Below are positions 1 to 7,311 of a stretch of 29,774 nucleotides of DNA, one piece after another. A program made the position numbers and the translations under genes. The number at the start of each line of letters is the position of its first letter. The stretch's first letter is position 1. This DNA comes from UBA5905 sp964609975 (GTDB lineage Bacteria > Bacillota > Clostridia > Oscillospirales > Acutalibacteraceae), in contig CAZSTR010000016.1 in NCBI GenBank assembly GCA_964609975.1, positions 1 to 29,774 of the forward strand. The letters are read 5' to 3'. The notes under the pieces are model-generated. The model worked only from the letters and a program-made list of their open reading frames with translations, was not told where the DNA came from and did not search any database.

Positions 1-3000
1 CCGCATTCCCTTCCTGAACTTCTTCGACGGCTTCCGCACCTCCCACGAAATCCAGAAAATCCAGGTTTGGGATTATGAGGATTTGAAAGAGATGTGCGAC
101 ATGGACGCGGTGGAAGCGTTCCGCAAGCGTGCGCTGAACCCCGAACGGCCGGTCATGCGCGGCTCTCATGAAAACGGCGATATTTTCTTCCAGCATCGCG
201 AGGCCTGCAACCAGTATTACGATGCCATTCCCGGCATCGTCGAGGAATACATGGGCAAGGTCAACGAAAAGCTGGGCACCGATTATCAGCTGTTCAACTA
301 TTATGGCGCCCCCGATGCGGAGCGGGTGATCGTGGCCATGGGTTCCATCTGCGATGTGGCCGAGGAGGTCATCGACTATCTGACCGCCCAGGGCGAGAAG
401 GTCGGCCTTGTGAAGGTGCGCTTGTACCGTCCCTTCCGCGCGGACAAGCTGGCGGCGGCCATCCCGGCAACGGCGAAGAAAATCGCCGTGCTGGATCGCA
501 CGAAGGAGCCCGGCTCTCTGGGCGAGCCGCTGTATATGGATGTTGTCACCGCTTTGGCGACCCAGGGACGGGGCGACATCCGCATCATCGGCGGCCGCTA
601 TGGTCTCGGCTCGAAGGATACCCCTCCCGCCAGCGTTTTCGCTGTGTATCATGAGCTGACGAAGGCGGAGCCGAAGCATCAGTTCACCATCGGCATCGTG
701 GACGATGTAACCGGCCTGTCTCTGGAGGAGACCGAGGCCCCCAACACCGCCGCTGAGGGCACAAAGGAATGTAAATTCTGGGGTCTGGGCGGTGACGGAA
801 CCGTCGGCGCCAACAAGGACTCCATCAAAATCATCGGCGACCATACCGACAAGTATGTGCAGGCCTATTTTCAGTATGACTCCAAGAAGACCGGCGGCGT
901 AACCATCAGCCACCTGCGCTTCGGTGACAAGCCCATCAAAAGCCCCTATTATATCAACAAAGCGGACTTTGTGGCTTGCCACAACCCCTCTTATGTCATC
1001 AAGGGCTATAAGATGGTCAACGATGTGAAGCCCGGCGGCGTGTTCCTCATCAACTGCCAGTGGACGCCCGAGGAGCTGAACGAGCATATGCCCGCCGAGG
1101 CGAAGCGGTATATCGCCCAGAACAACATTCAGCTCTATACCGTCAATGCCATCGACCTAGCCGCCAAAATCGGTCTGGGTAAGCGCACCAACACGGTGCT
1201 CCAGTCCGCCTTCTTCGCTCTCTCCAAGGTTCTCCCGGTTGAGGAAGCCATCGGCTATATGAAGGAAAAGGCTCAGAAGTTCATGAAAAAAGGCAAAGAG
1301 ATCGTCGAGATGAACGAAAAGGCCATCGACGCCGGTGCCACCGCCTTCGTGAAAATTGACGTGCCCGCCTCCTGGGCGAACGCCGAGGACAGCTCCGCCA
1401 CCGTCACCGAAAACGGCCCCGCGAAGCTAGTCAAGCAGGTGGACAACATCATGATCCCCGTGGGCAAGATGAACGGCGACAGCCTGCCGGTTTCCGCCTT
1501 CACCGAGCACGTGGATGGCACCTTCGAGCAGGGCGCCTCCGCCTATGAGAAGCGCGGCGTGGCCGTGATGGTTCCCGAATGGAACCCCGACACCTGCGCC
1601 AAATGTAACAAGTGCGCCTTCGTTTGTCCCCATGCCACCATCCGTCCCTTCGCTCTCAGCGAGGAGGAAGTGGCGGCCGCGCCGGCGAACATGAAGAAGG
1701 CTCCGAAGCCGGTTGTGAAAACCAGCTACACCTACACGCTGGCCGTCTCCCCGCTGGATTGCATGGGCTGCGGTGTTTGCGTGGGCGTTTGCCCCACCAA
1801 CTCGCTGACCATGGTGGCTCAGGAAAGCCAACTGGCCGAGCAGGATGTGTTCAACTATTGCGTGGAGCAAGTTTCTGAGAAGCCCGAAACCGTGGGCACC
1901 ACTGTCATCAGCAGCCAGTTCAAGAAGCCGCTGCTTGAGTTCTCCGGCTCCTGCGCGGGCTGCGCCGAAACCTCCTATGCCCGTCTCATCACCCAGCTCT
2001 TCGGCGATCGGATGTATATCTCCAACGCCACTGGCTGCTCCTCCATTTGGGGCGGACCTGCGGCCACCTCTCCCTATACCACCGACAAGAACGGCCACGG
2101 CCCGGCCTGGGCCAACTCCCTGTTCGAGGATAACGCCGAGCATGGTTATGGTATGTATTTGGGACAGGAAGCCATCCGCAGCCGCCTCATCGACGAGGTG
2201 AAGGAAATCGCCGCCGGCGAAAAGACGCCTGAGTCTGTGAAGGCCGCCTGCGCCACTTATCTGGACACCCTCAACGACGGAAAGACCAACGGTGCCGCCG
2301 CGAAGGCTCTGGTCGCTGAGCTGGAGAAGATGGATTGCGATTGCCCGACCCGCAAGGATATCCTCGACCATCAGGAGTATCTGTCCAAGAAGTCCGTCTG
2401 GATCTTCGGCGGCGACGGCTGGGCCTATGACATCGGCTTTGGCGGTTTGGACCATGTGCTGGCCCAGGGCAAGGATGTGAATGTCATGGTCTTCGACACC
2501 GAGGTGTATTCCAACACCGGCGGACAGGCCTCCAAGGCCTCCAACATCGGCCAGGTGGCGCAGTTCGCCGCCGCCGGCAAGGCCATCGCTAAGAAAAGTC
2601 TGGCGGAAATCGCCATGAGCTATGGCTATATCTATGTGGCGCAAATCGCCATGGGCGCCGATATGAACCAGACCATCAAGGCTCTCGCTGAGGCCGAGGC
2701 GTATCCCGGCCCCTCTCTGGTCATCGGCTACGCTCCCTGCGAGATGCACTCTATCAAAGGCGGCATGGTCAACTGCCAGGCCGAGATGAAAAAGGCTGTG
2801 GATTGCGGCTACTGGAATATGTTCCGCTTCAACCCCGCCAACAAGGCCGAGGGCAAGAACCCCTTCACTATGGACAGCAAGGCGCCCACCACGAACTATC
2901 GTGATTTCATCATGAATGAGGCGCGCTATTCCTCCCTGACCCGTTCCTTCCCGGAGCGCGCCGAGGAGCTGTTCACCCAGGCGGAGGAAACCGCCAAGGC

Positions 3001-3052
3001 CCGGTATGAGCATCTGCTCCGTCTGGGCGACCTGTACGGCCAGAATGTCTGA
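1..3052 (+). CDS. nifJ: Pyruvate:ferredoxin (flavodoxin) oxidoreductase, 5'-partial
   Basis: Oxidatively decarboxylates pyruvate with CoA to acetyl-CoA and CO2, passing electrons to ferredoxin; cytoplasmic. The reading frame is open from base 2, so the gene runs off the left edge. 1016 residues are visible; compared with the usual ~1170-1190, roughly the first 170-190 (most of the pyruvate-binding domain I) are missing. The fragment opens inside the conserved FLNFFDGFRTSHE segment. Two ferredoxin-type 4Fe-4S motifs follow (CAKCNKCAFVCP near 1594-1630, CMGCGVCVGVCP near 1759-1795), then the proximal-cluster segment SGSCAGCAETSY near 1945-1980 and the thiamine-pyrophosphate domain (GGDGWAYDIGFGG near 2407-2445; DTEVYSNTGGQ near 2494-2526). 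Domain order matches single-chain PFOR. Any internal TTG or ATG near 83-100 is not a real start, because conserved sequence continues upstream. A strong terminator follows the stop codon, so it ends its transcription unit. Confidence 0.97.
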   Translation, partial: RIPFLNFFDGFRTSHEIQKIQVWDYEDLKEMCDMDAVEAFRKRALNPERPVMRGSHENGDIFFQHREACNQYYDAIPGIVEEYMGKVNEKLGTDYQLFNYYGAPDAERVIVAMGSICDVAEEVIDYLTAQGEKVGLVKVRLYRPFRADKLAAAIPATAKKIAVLDRTKEPGSLGEPLYMDVVTALATQGRGDIRIIGGRYGLGSKDTPPASVFAVYHELTKAEPKHQFTIGIVDDVTGLSLEETEAPNTAAEGTKECKFWGLGGDGTVGANKDSIKIIGDHTDKYVQAYFQYDSKKTGGVTISHLRFGDKPIKSPYYINKADFVACHNPSYVIKGYKMVNDVKPGGVFLINCQWTPEELNEHMPAEAKRYIAQNNIQLYTVNAIDLAAKIGLGKRTNTVLQSAFFALSKVLPVEEAIGYMKEKAQKFMKKGKEIVEMNEKAIDAGATAFVKIDVPASWANAEDSSATVTENGPAKLVKQVDNIMIPVGKMNGDSLPVSAFTEHVDGTFEQGASAYEKRGVAVMVPEWNPDTCAKCNKCAFVCPHATIRPFALSEEEVAAAPANMKKAPKPVVKTSYTYTLAVSPLDCMGCGVCVGVCPTNSLTMVAQESQLAEQDVFNYCVEQVSEKPETVGTTVISSQFKKPLLEFSGSCAGCAETSYARLITQLFGDRMYISNATGCSSIWGGPAATSPYTTDKNGHGPAWANSLFEDNAEHGYGMYLGQEAIRSRLIDEVKEIAAGEKTPESVKAACATYLDTLNDGKTNGAAAKALVAELEKMDCDCPTRKDILDHQEYLSKKSVWIFGGDGWAYDIGFGGLDHVLAQGKDVNVMVFDTEVYSNTGGQASKASNIGQVAQFAAAGKAIAKKSLAEIAMSYGYIYVAQIAMGADMNQTIKALAEAEAYPGPSLVIGYAPCEMHSIKGGMVNCQAEMKKAVDCGYWNMFRFNPANKAEGKNPFTMDSKAPTTNYRDFIMNEARYSSLTRSFPERAEELFTQAEETAKARYEHLLRLGDLYGQNV

Positions 3053-3081
3053 GCCGCACCGGTTTCGCTGAAAGCCTGAAC

Positions 3082-3125
3082 GAAGCCTCCCGTCCTGCAG
3101 GGCAGGACGGGAGGCTTCTGCTTTT
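3082..3125 (+). terminator. Rho-independent terminator after the PFOR gene
   Basis: A perfect 16-bp stem (3082-3097 with 3103-3118) with a 5-nt loop, followed by TGCTTTT, lies 29 nt after the PFOR stop codon. Confidence 0.92.
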
Positions 3126-3222
3126 GAATGGCGCGTTGAGGATCCGTGCCCTGCCTTTGGCAGCACAACGGCACCTCCGTCGCCTTTGTCTCGACAATTC
3201 TGCATATTTTCTGAAAAAACCA

Positions 3223-3251
3223 TTGCTATTTTCCACATTTTGTGGTATGGT
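3223..3251 (+). promoter_or_regulatory. SigA-type extended -10 promoter of the GH3 gene
   Basis: -35 TTGCTA (3223-3228), 17-nt spacer, -10 TATGGT (3246-3251) preceded by TGG (extended -10). The start of transcription would be near 3258. The spacer contains a CCACA/TGTGG inverted repeat (3233-3245) that abuts the -10. The same layout precedes the GH78-like gene at 5635-5663. Confidence 0.7.
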
Positions 3252-3257
3252 TAAGCA

Positions 3258-3274
3258 GGAAAAACCTATTTTCC
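3258..3274 (+). promoter_or_regulatory. Possible operator: inverted repeat at the predicted transcription start
   Basis: GGAAAA (3258-3263) and TTTTCC (3269-3274) form an inverted repeat around ACCTA, right where transcription is predicted to start. The position suits a repressor site for the beta-glucosidase gene. No known operator family is recognised, and it may be chance in AT-rich DNA. Confidence 0.3.
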
Positions 3275-3317
3275 AAAACAAGAATAACCAAACGACGCAA
3301 CAGAGAGGATTGAGCCT

Positions 3318-5534
3318 ATGGAAAACAAGCAAAATCGGTTTATCAACCCCGAAACCGAGAAAAAGATTGACGCCCTGCTGGCCGAAATGACCGTGAAGGA
3401 AAAGGTCGGCCAGCTGCATCAGCTGGGCACCTCTCCGGTGGGCGGCTTCGACATTTCAAAGAAGGAAATGGACGAGCTGTTGGCCGCCGGACGCATCAGC
3501 GAGGAATATTACAATAACTGGCTGTCGGATGAAAAATGGGACGAGAACGAGGACGGCGTGCGCAACGGCGAAATCGGCTCCTTCCTGGGCCGTCACACCG
3601 ATCCCAACTTCTATAACCACCTACAAAAGGTGGCGGTGGAGGAGTCCCGCATGGGAATCCCGCTGATCATCGGAAACGATGTCATCCACGGGCACAAAAC
3701 CGTGTTCCCTATCCCGCTGGCCGAAAGCTGCACCTTCGACGACGAGACCTTCGAGCAGTCGGCGGAAATCGCCGCACGGGAGGCCTCCAGCGAGGGCATC
3801 CACTGGACCTTCACCCCCATGCTGGACATTTCCCGTGACCCCCGCTGGGGTCGGGTGGCGGAAAGCGCCGGCGAGGACACCTATCTGGCCTCCCGCTATG
3901 CTGCGGCAAAGGTGCATGGCTTCCAGGGAGATGATCCCTCCGCCGAGGATCGCATCATCGCCTGCGCGAAGCACTTTGCGGCCTATGGCGCCGGCTGTGG
4001 CGGCCGGGACTATGACGCGGTGGATATGTCTCTGCAAACCCTGTGGAACACCTATCTGCCACCCTTCCAGGCGGCCTGTGAGGCCGGCGCCGCCACCTTC
4101 ATGTCTGCCTTCAACGACATCAACGGCGTCCCCTGCACCGCCAACAAATATCTACTGAAAACCGTTCTGCGGGAAAAATTCGGCTTCGAGGGCTTCGTCG
4201 TCAGCGACGCGCTGGCCGTGGCCGAGGTGATCAACCACGGCATCGCCGCCGACCGCAAGGAGGCTGCCGAGGTTTGCTTCAACGCCGGCACCAACATGGA
4301 CATGGTGGTGGGCTGCTATCATGACCATCTGGAGGAGCTGGTGAATGAAGGAAAGGTCTCCATGGAGGCGCTGGATGAGGCGGTGCGGGAGGTGCTGCGC
4401 ATCAAATTCGCCAAGGGACTCTTCGACCATCCCTATACCGATGTGACCCGCGCCGAAAAGACCTTCCTGGCGCCGGAGCATCTCCAGGCGGCGCTGGAGG
4501 CGGCGGAAAAATCCATCGTTTTGCTGAAAAACGACGGAGTTCTGCCGCTGAAAAAGAGCGTGAAGCTGGCGGTCGTTGGCGAGCTGGCGGACAACGCCAT
4601 GGAAATGCTGGGCACCTGGACGCTGGCCGGAGATAAGAAGGACACCTATTCTCTGGTGCGAGCGCTGAAGGAGCGGGGTGTGGACTTCGTGTATGAGCCC
4701 TGCTGCGGCGTGAACACCCCCTTCGACCGGGAAGCCTTCGACCGTGCCATCCGGGACGCGGATGTTGTGCTGGCCGCCGTGGGCGAGCTACGCGACATGA
4801 GCGGCGAAGCCTCCTCTCTGTGCAACATCGACCTCCACGGCGAGCAGAAGGACATGATTCGTGCGCTGAAGGACTCCGGAAAGCCCTTCGCCACCCTGCT
4901 TTTCAACGGCCGTCCTCTGGCCATCAAGGATGTGGCGGACTGGTCTCCCGCGCTAGTGGAATGTTGGCACCTGGGCACCATGGCCGGCAAGGCGATTTGC
5001 AATGTGCTTTTCGGCGACTATAACCCCTCCGGCCGTCTGACCACCACCTTCCCCAACTATTCCGGTCAGTGCCCCCTGTATTATAACCATATCAACACCG
5101 GTCGTCCCACCTCCGAGGTGCGCCATTCCGCGAAATACATGGACGCCCCGCTGACGCCTCTTTATCCCTTCGGCTATGGTCTGAGCTATACCGACTATGC
5201 CTATAACAACCTGACGGCAGCCATCGAAGGCGACCACATCGCGGTTTCCGTGGATGTGACCAACAACGGCGCCGTGGCCGGCACCGAGACGGTGCAGTTC
5301 TATGTACAGGATGTGGTGGCCTCTGTGGCGCGTCCCATTCGGGAGCTGAAGCAATATAAGAAGGTCACCCTCCAGCCCGGAGAAACCGCCACAGTTCAGG
5401 TAGAAATCCCCCTGAACAACATCGGCTTCTATAACGAAACGCTGGACTATGTGGTGGAGCCGGGCGAGTTCAAGCTGTGGGTCGGTCACGATTCCACAAC
5501 CCCGCTGAACACCTCTGTGTTCCTGAAAAACTGA
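3318..5534 (+). CDS. Glycoside hydrolase family 3 beta-glucosidase-type enzyme
   Basis: 738-aa GH3 enzyme that should remove terminal beta-linked glucose (or a related sugar) from oligosaccharides or glycosides. There is no signal peptide, so it acts in the cytoplasm on imported substrates. Order seen: TIM-barrel domain (about 30-330) with the GH3 markers KHFAAYG and GFEGFVVSDALAV, giving Asp297 as nucleophile; alpha/beta-sandwich domain (about 395-600) with AVGELRDMSGEASS, where Glu497 aligns with the acid/base of BglX-type enzymes; and a C-terminal fibronectin-III-like domain (about 640-738). The length fits the BglX type minus its secretion signal. Start ATG at 3318 follows a GAGAGGA ribosome binding site. 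It has its own promoter (3223-3251) and terminator (5552-5602), so it is monocistronic. Exact sugar specificity (glucoside, xyloside, other) cannot be read from the sequence. Confidence 0.93.
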   Translation: MENKQNRFINPETEKKIDALLAEMTVKEKVGQLHQLGTSPVGGFDISKKEMDELLAAGRISEEYYNNWLSDEKWDENEDGVRNGEIGSFLGRHTDPNFYNHLQKVAVEESRMGIPLIIGNDVIHGHKTVFPIPLAESCTFDDETFEQSAEIAAREASSEGIHWTFTPMLDISRDPRWGRVAESAGEDTYLASRYAAAKVHGFQGDDPSAEDRIIACAKHFAAYGAGCGGRDYDAVDMSLQTLWNTYLPPFQAACEAGAATFMSAFNDINGVPCTANKYLLKTVLREKFGFEGFVVSDALAVAEVINHGIAADRKEAAEVCFNAGTNMDMVVGCYHDHLEELVNEGKVSMEALDEAVREVLRIKFAKGLFDHPYTDVTRAEKTFLAPEHLQAALEAAEKSIVLLKNDGVLPLKKSVKLAVVGELADNAMEMLGTWTLAGDKKDTYSLVRALKERGVDFVYEPCCGVNTPFDREAFDRAIRDADVVLAAVGELRDMSGEASSLCNIDLHGEQKDMIRALKDSGKPFATLLFNGRPLAIKDVADWSPALVECWHLGTMAGKAICNVLFGDYNPSGRLTTTFPNYSGQCPLYYNHINTGRPTSEVRHSAKYMDAPLTPLYPFGYGLSYTDYAYNNLTAAIEGDHIAVSVDVTNNGAVAGTETVQFYVQDVVASVARPIRELKQYKKVTLQPGETATVQVEIPLNNIGFYNETLDYVVEPGEFKLWVGHDSTTPLNTSVFLKN

Positions 5535-5551
5535 TTGAATTTTTTCGATTC

Positions 5552-5602
5552 CTCCCACCGGGCTGTATACACTGATACAGCCCGGCGGGAGTTTTCGTTT
5601 TT
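5552..5602 (+). terminator. Rho-independent terminator after the GH3 gene
   Basis: 17-nt arms (5552-5568 with 5575-5591, one A-C mismatch) around a 6-nt loop, followed by TTTTCGTTTTT. Confidence 0.92.
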
Positions 5603-5634
5603 CGCGATAAAAAGAGAAAAAATGCGCAAAGCTA

Positions 5635-5663
5635 TTGCAAAAAACCGCCGTTTATGATATGGT
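5635..5663 (+). promoter_or_regulatory. SigA-type extended -10 promoter of the GH78-like/unknown gene pair
   Basis: -35 TTGCAA (5635-5640), 17-nt spacer, -10 TATGGT (5658-5663) preceded by TGA (extended -10). The -35 overlaps a short inverted repeat, GCAA-AGCTA-TTGC, which could be an operator half-site pair. It resembles the GH3 promoter at 3223-3251 in both elements and spacing. Confidence 0.7.
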
Positions 5664-5714
5664 TACAAAAAAGAGAAGCGGGTGCTTTTTGCTGAAATTA
5701 TTGGAGGAAATTCT

Positions 5715-7292
5715 ATGCCTGTGAACATGAAAACCACTCTGATTTTGCCCCAAAAAATCGTAATGGCGGAAAAGGTGGAGCGCACCGAGGAGCTGTTGCG
5801 GGAAAAGCCCGCCTGCGTGTCTTTGTGCGGTGCTTTGGCCGAAAACGCGGCCACTATCTGCCCCGGCGGATTTCTAGTCTTGGATTTTGGGAAGGAAATC
5901 AGCGGCGGTGCAAAGCTCATCACTGTCAACGCCACCCCCGGCACGCGACTGCGCCTCTCCTTCGGCGAATCCCTCACCGAGGCGGTCACACCGCTAGGCG
6001 TGAAAAACGCCGGAAACGACCATTCGCCGCGGGATTTGACCGTCGCGGTGAGCAATTTGTCCGATTTGGAATTCGGCCAGACGGGCTTCCGCTTTTTACG
6101 CATTCAGCCGCTGGAGGAGGCACAAATCACCTTGCAGGGGGTTTTCGCCGTTAGCCGGCTGGCCGATTTCCCCCATAAGGGCTTCATCCACACCAGCGAC
6201 GACGCCCTCAACCGGATTTTGAAAACCGCCGCCGACACCATGCATATGAACTGCCAAAGCGGCTATATCTGGGACGGCGTGAAGCGTGACCGGCTGGTGT
6301 GGTGCGGCGATTTGCATCCGGAAATCCGCACGGCTACCTATCTCTTCGGCGACATCGAAAACATCCCCCGCTCGCTGGAATTTTTACGCATGGACACCCG
6401 GAAGGGCGCGTGGGTGAACAACATCCCCACCTATTCCGCCTGGTGGGTGGTGAATCTGTGCGACTATGCAGATTTGAGCGGAAACGAAGAGTTTTTCGTC
6501 CAGCACACCGACTATGCCGAGGAAATTCTGACCCAGCTGAACCGTTGCGTCGCCGAAAACGGCGATATGCACTTCACCGACGCCGGGATGGAGTTTTTCC
6601 TGGATTGGCCCAGCTATGAGACCCCGGATGCGGTGGTGGGCACCGCCGCGTTGCTGGTGTTCGCGGCGAAGAAGTTTTTGGGGCGCCGGGAAAACGCCGC
6701 CGCCGCGGAGCTTTGCCAAAAGCTCCGCCGCTATCTTGAGGCCCCCGTGCAGGCGAAGCAAATTCGCGCCTTTCAGGTGCTCGCCGGCGGCGATCCTGCA
6801 AACGCGCCTCAACAGCTGGAGAAAAACGGCGCCCGCGGCTTCTCCACCTTCATGAGCTACTATATCCTGCTGGCGGATGCGCTGGCCGGCGGCCAGCAGA
6901 CGCTGGAGCTGACAAAAAGCTATTTCGGCGGGATGCTATCCCGCGGCGCCACCAGCTTCTGGGAGGATTTCGACTTGGACTGGCTGGAGAATTCCGGCCG
7001 CATCGACGCTCTGCCCCAACCGGGAGAAAAGGACTTGCACGGCGATTACGGCAATTATTGCTACACCGGCTTCCGCCATTCTCTCTGTCATGGCTGGAGC
7101 TCCGGCGTATACGCCTTCTTTGTGGAATATATTCTGGGGGTGCAGTTGAAAAACGGCCGGCTGGTGACCATTGAACCACACCCCATGGGCCTGCGCACCA
7201 TCGAGGCGGAAATTCCCACCCGCGACGGGATGCTGCAGGTGCGCATCGACGGCGGCGCAGTCACCCACACCCTGCGCCCATGGGAAAATTAA
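5715..7292 (+). CDS. GH78-like (alpha-L-rhamnosidase-type) six-hairpin glycosidase
   Basis: 525-aa protein resembling the catalytic part of family 78 alpha-L-rhamnosidases, which release terminal rhamnose by inversion. A beta-sandwich-like N-terminal part (about 45-150; GGFLVLDFGKEISGG is a family-typical strand) leads into an (alpha/alpha)6 barrel (about 155-450) and a short C-terminal beta domain. The signature stretch around residues 186-199 (WDGVKRDRLVWCGD) has Asp187, Asp192 and Asp199 at the positions of the D...E...D catalytic/binding residues; the usual general-acid Glu is Asp here. A later CHGWSSG segment is also typical. No signal peptide, and it lacks the extra N-terminal modules of long GH78 enzymes. 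Start ATG 5715 is chosen over an upstream alternative at 5682 because GGAGG (5703-5707) sits 7 nt before it. The next gene follows after 19 nt, so they are co-transcribed. Family call fairly firm; rhamnose specificity not proven. Confidence 0.82.
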   Translation: MPVNMKTTLILPQKIVMAEKVERTEELLREKPACVSLCGALAENAATICPGGFLVLDFGKEISGGAKLITVNATPGTRLRLSFGESLTEAVTPLGVKNAGNDHSPRDLTVAVSNLSDLEFGQTGFRFLRIQPLEEAQITLQGVFAVSRLADFPHKGFIHTSDDALNRILKTAADTMHMNCQSGYIWDGVKRDRLVWCGDLHPEIRTATYLFGDIENIPRSLEFLRMDTRKGAWVNNIPTYSAWWVVNLCDYADLSGNEEFFVQHTDYAEEILTQLNRCVAENGDMHFTDAGMEFFLDWPSYETPDAVVGTAALLVFAAKKFLGRRENAAAAELCQKLRRYLEAPVQAKQIRAFQVLAGGDPANAPQQLEKNGARGFSTFMSYYILLADALAGGQQTLELTKSYFGGMLSRGATSFWEDFDLDWLENSGRIDALPQPGEKDLHGDYGNYCYTGFRHSLCHGWSSGVYAFFVEYILGVQLKNGRLVTIEPHPMGLRTIEAEIPTRDGMLQVRIDGGAVTHTLRPWEN

Positions 7293-7311
7293 CGCAAGGA
7301 GGTATTCCGTA

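Noticed and set aside
1427..3238. 603-residue open frame antisense to the PFOR gene
   Set aside because: Shadow frame of a GC-rich coding region; the plus strand carries clear PFOR motifs throughout, and the antisense product is Gly/Ala/His-rich with no recognisable domain.
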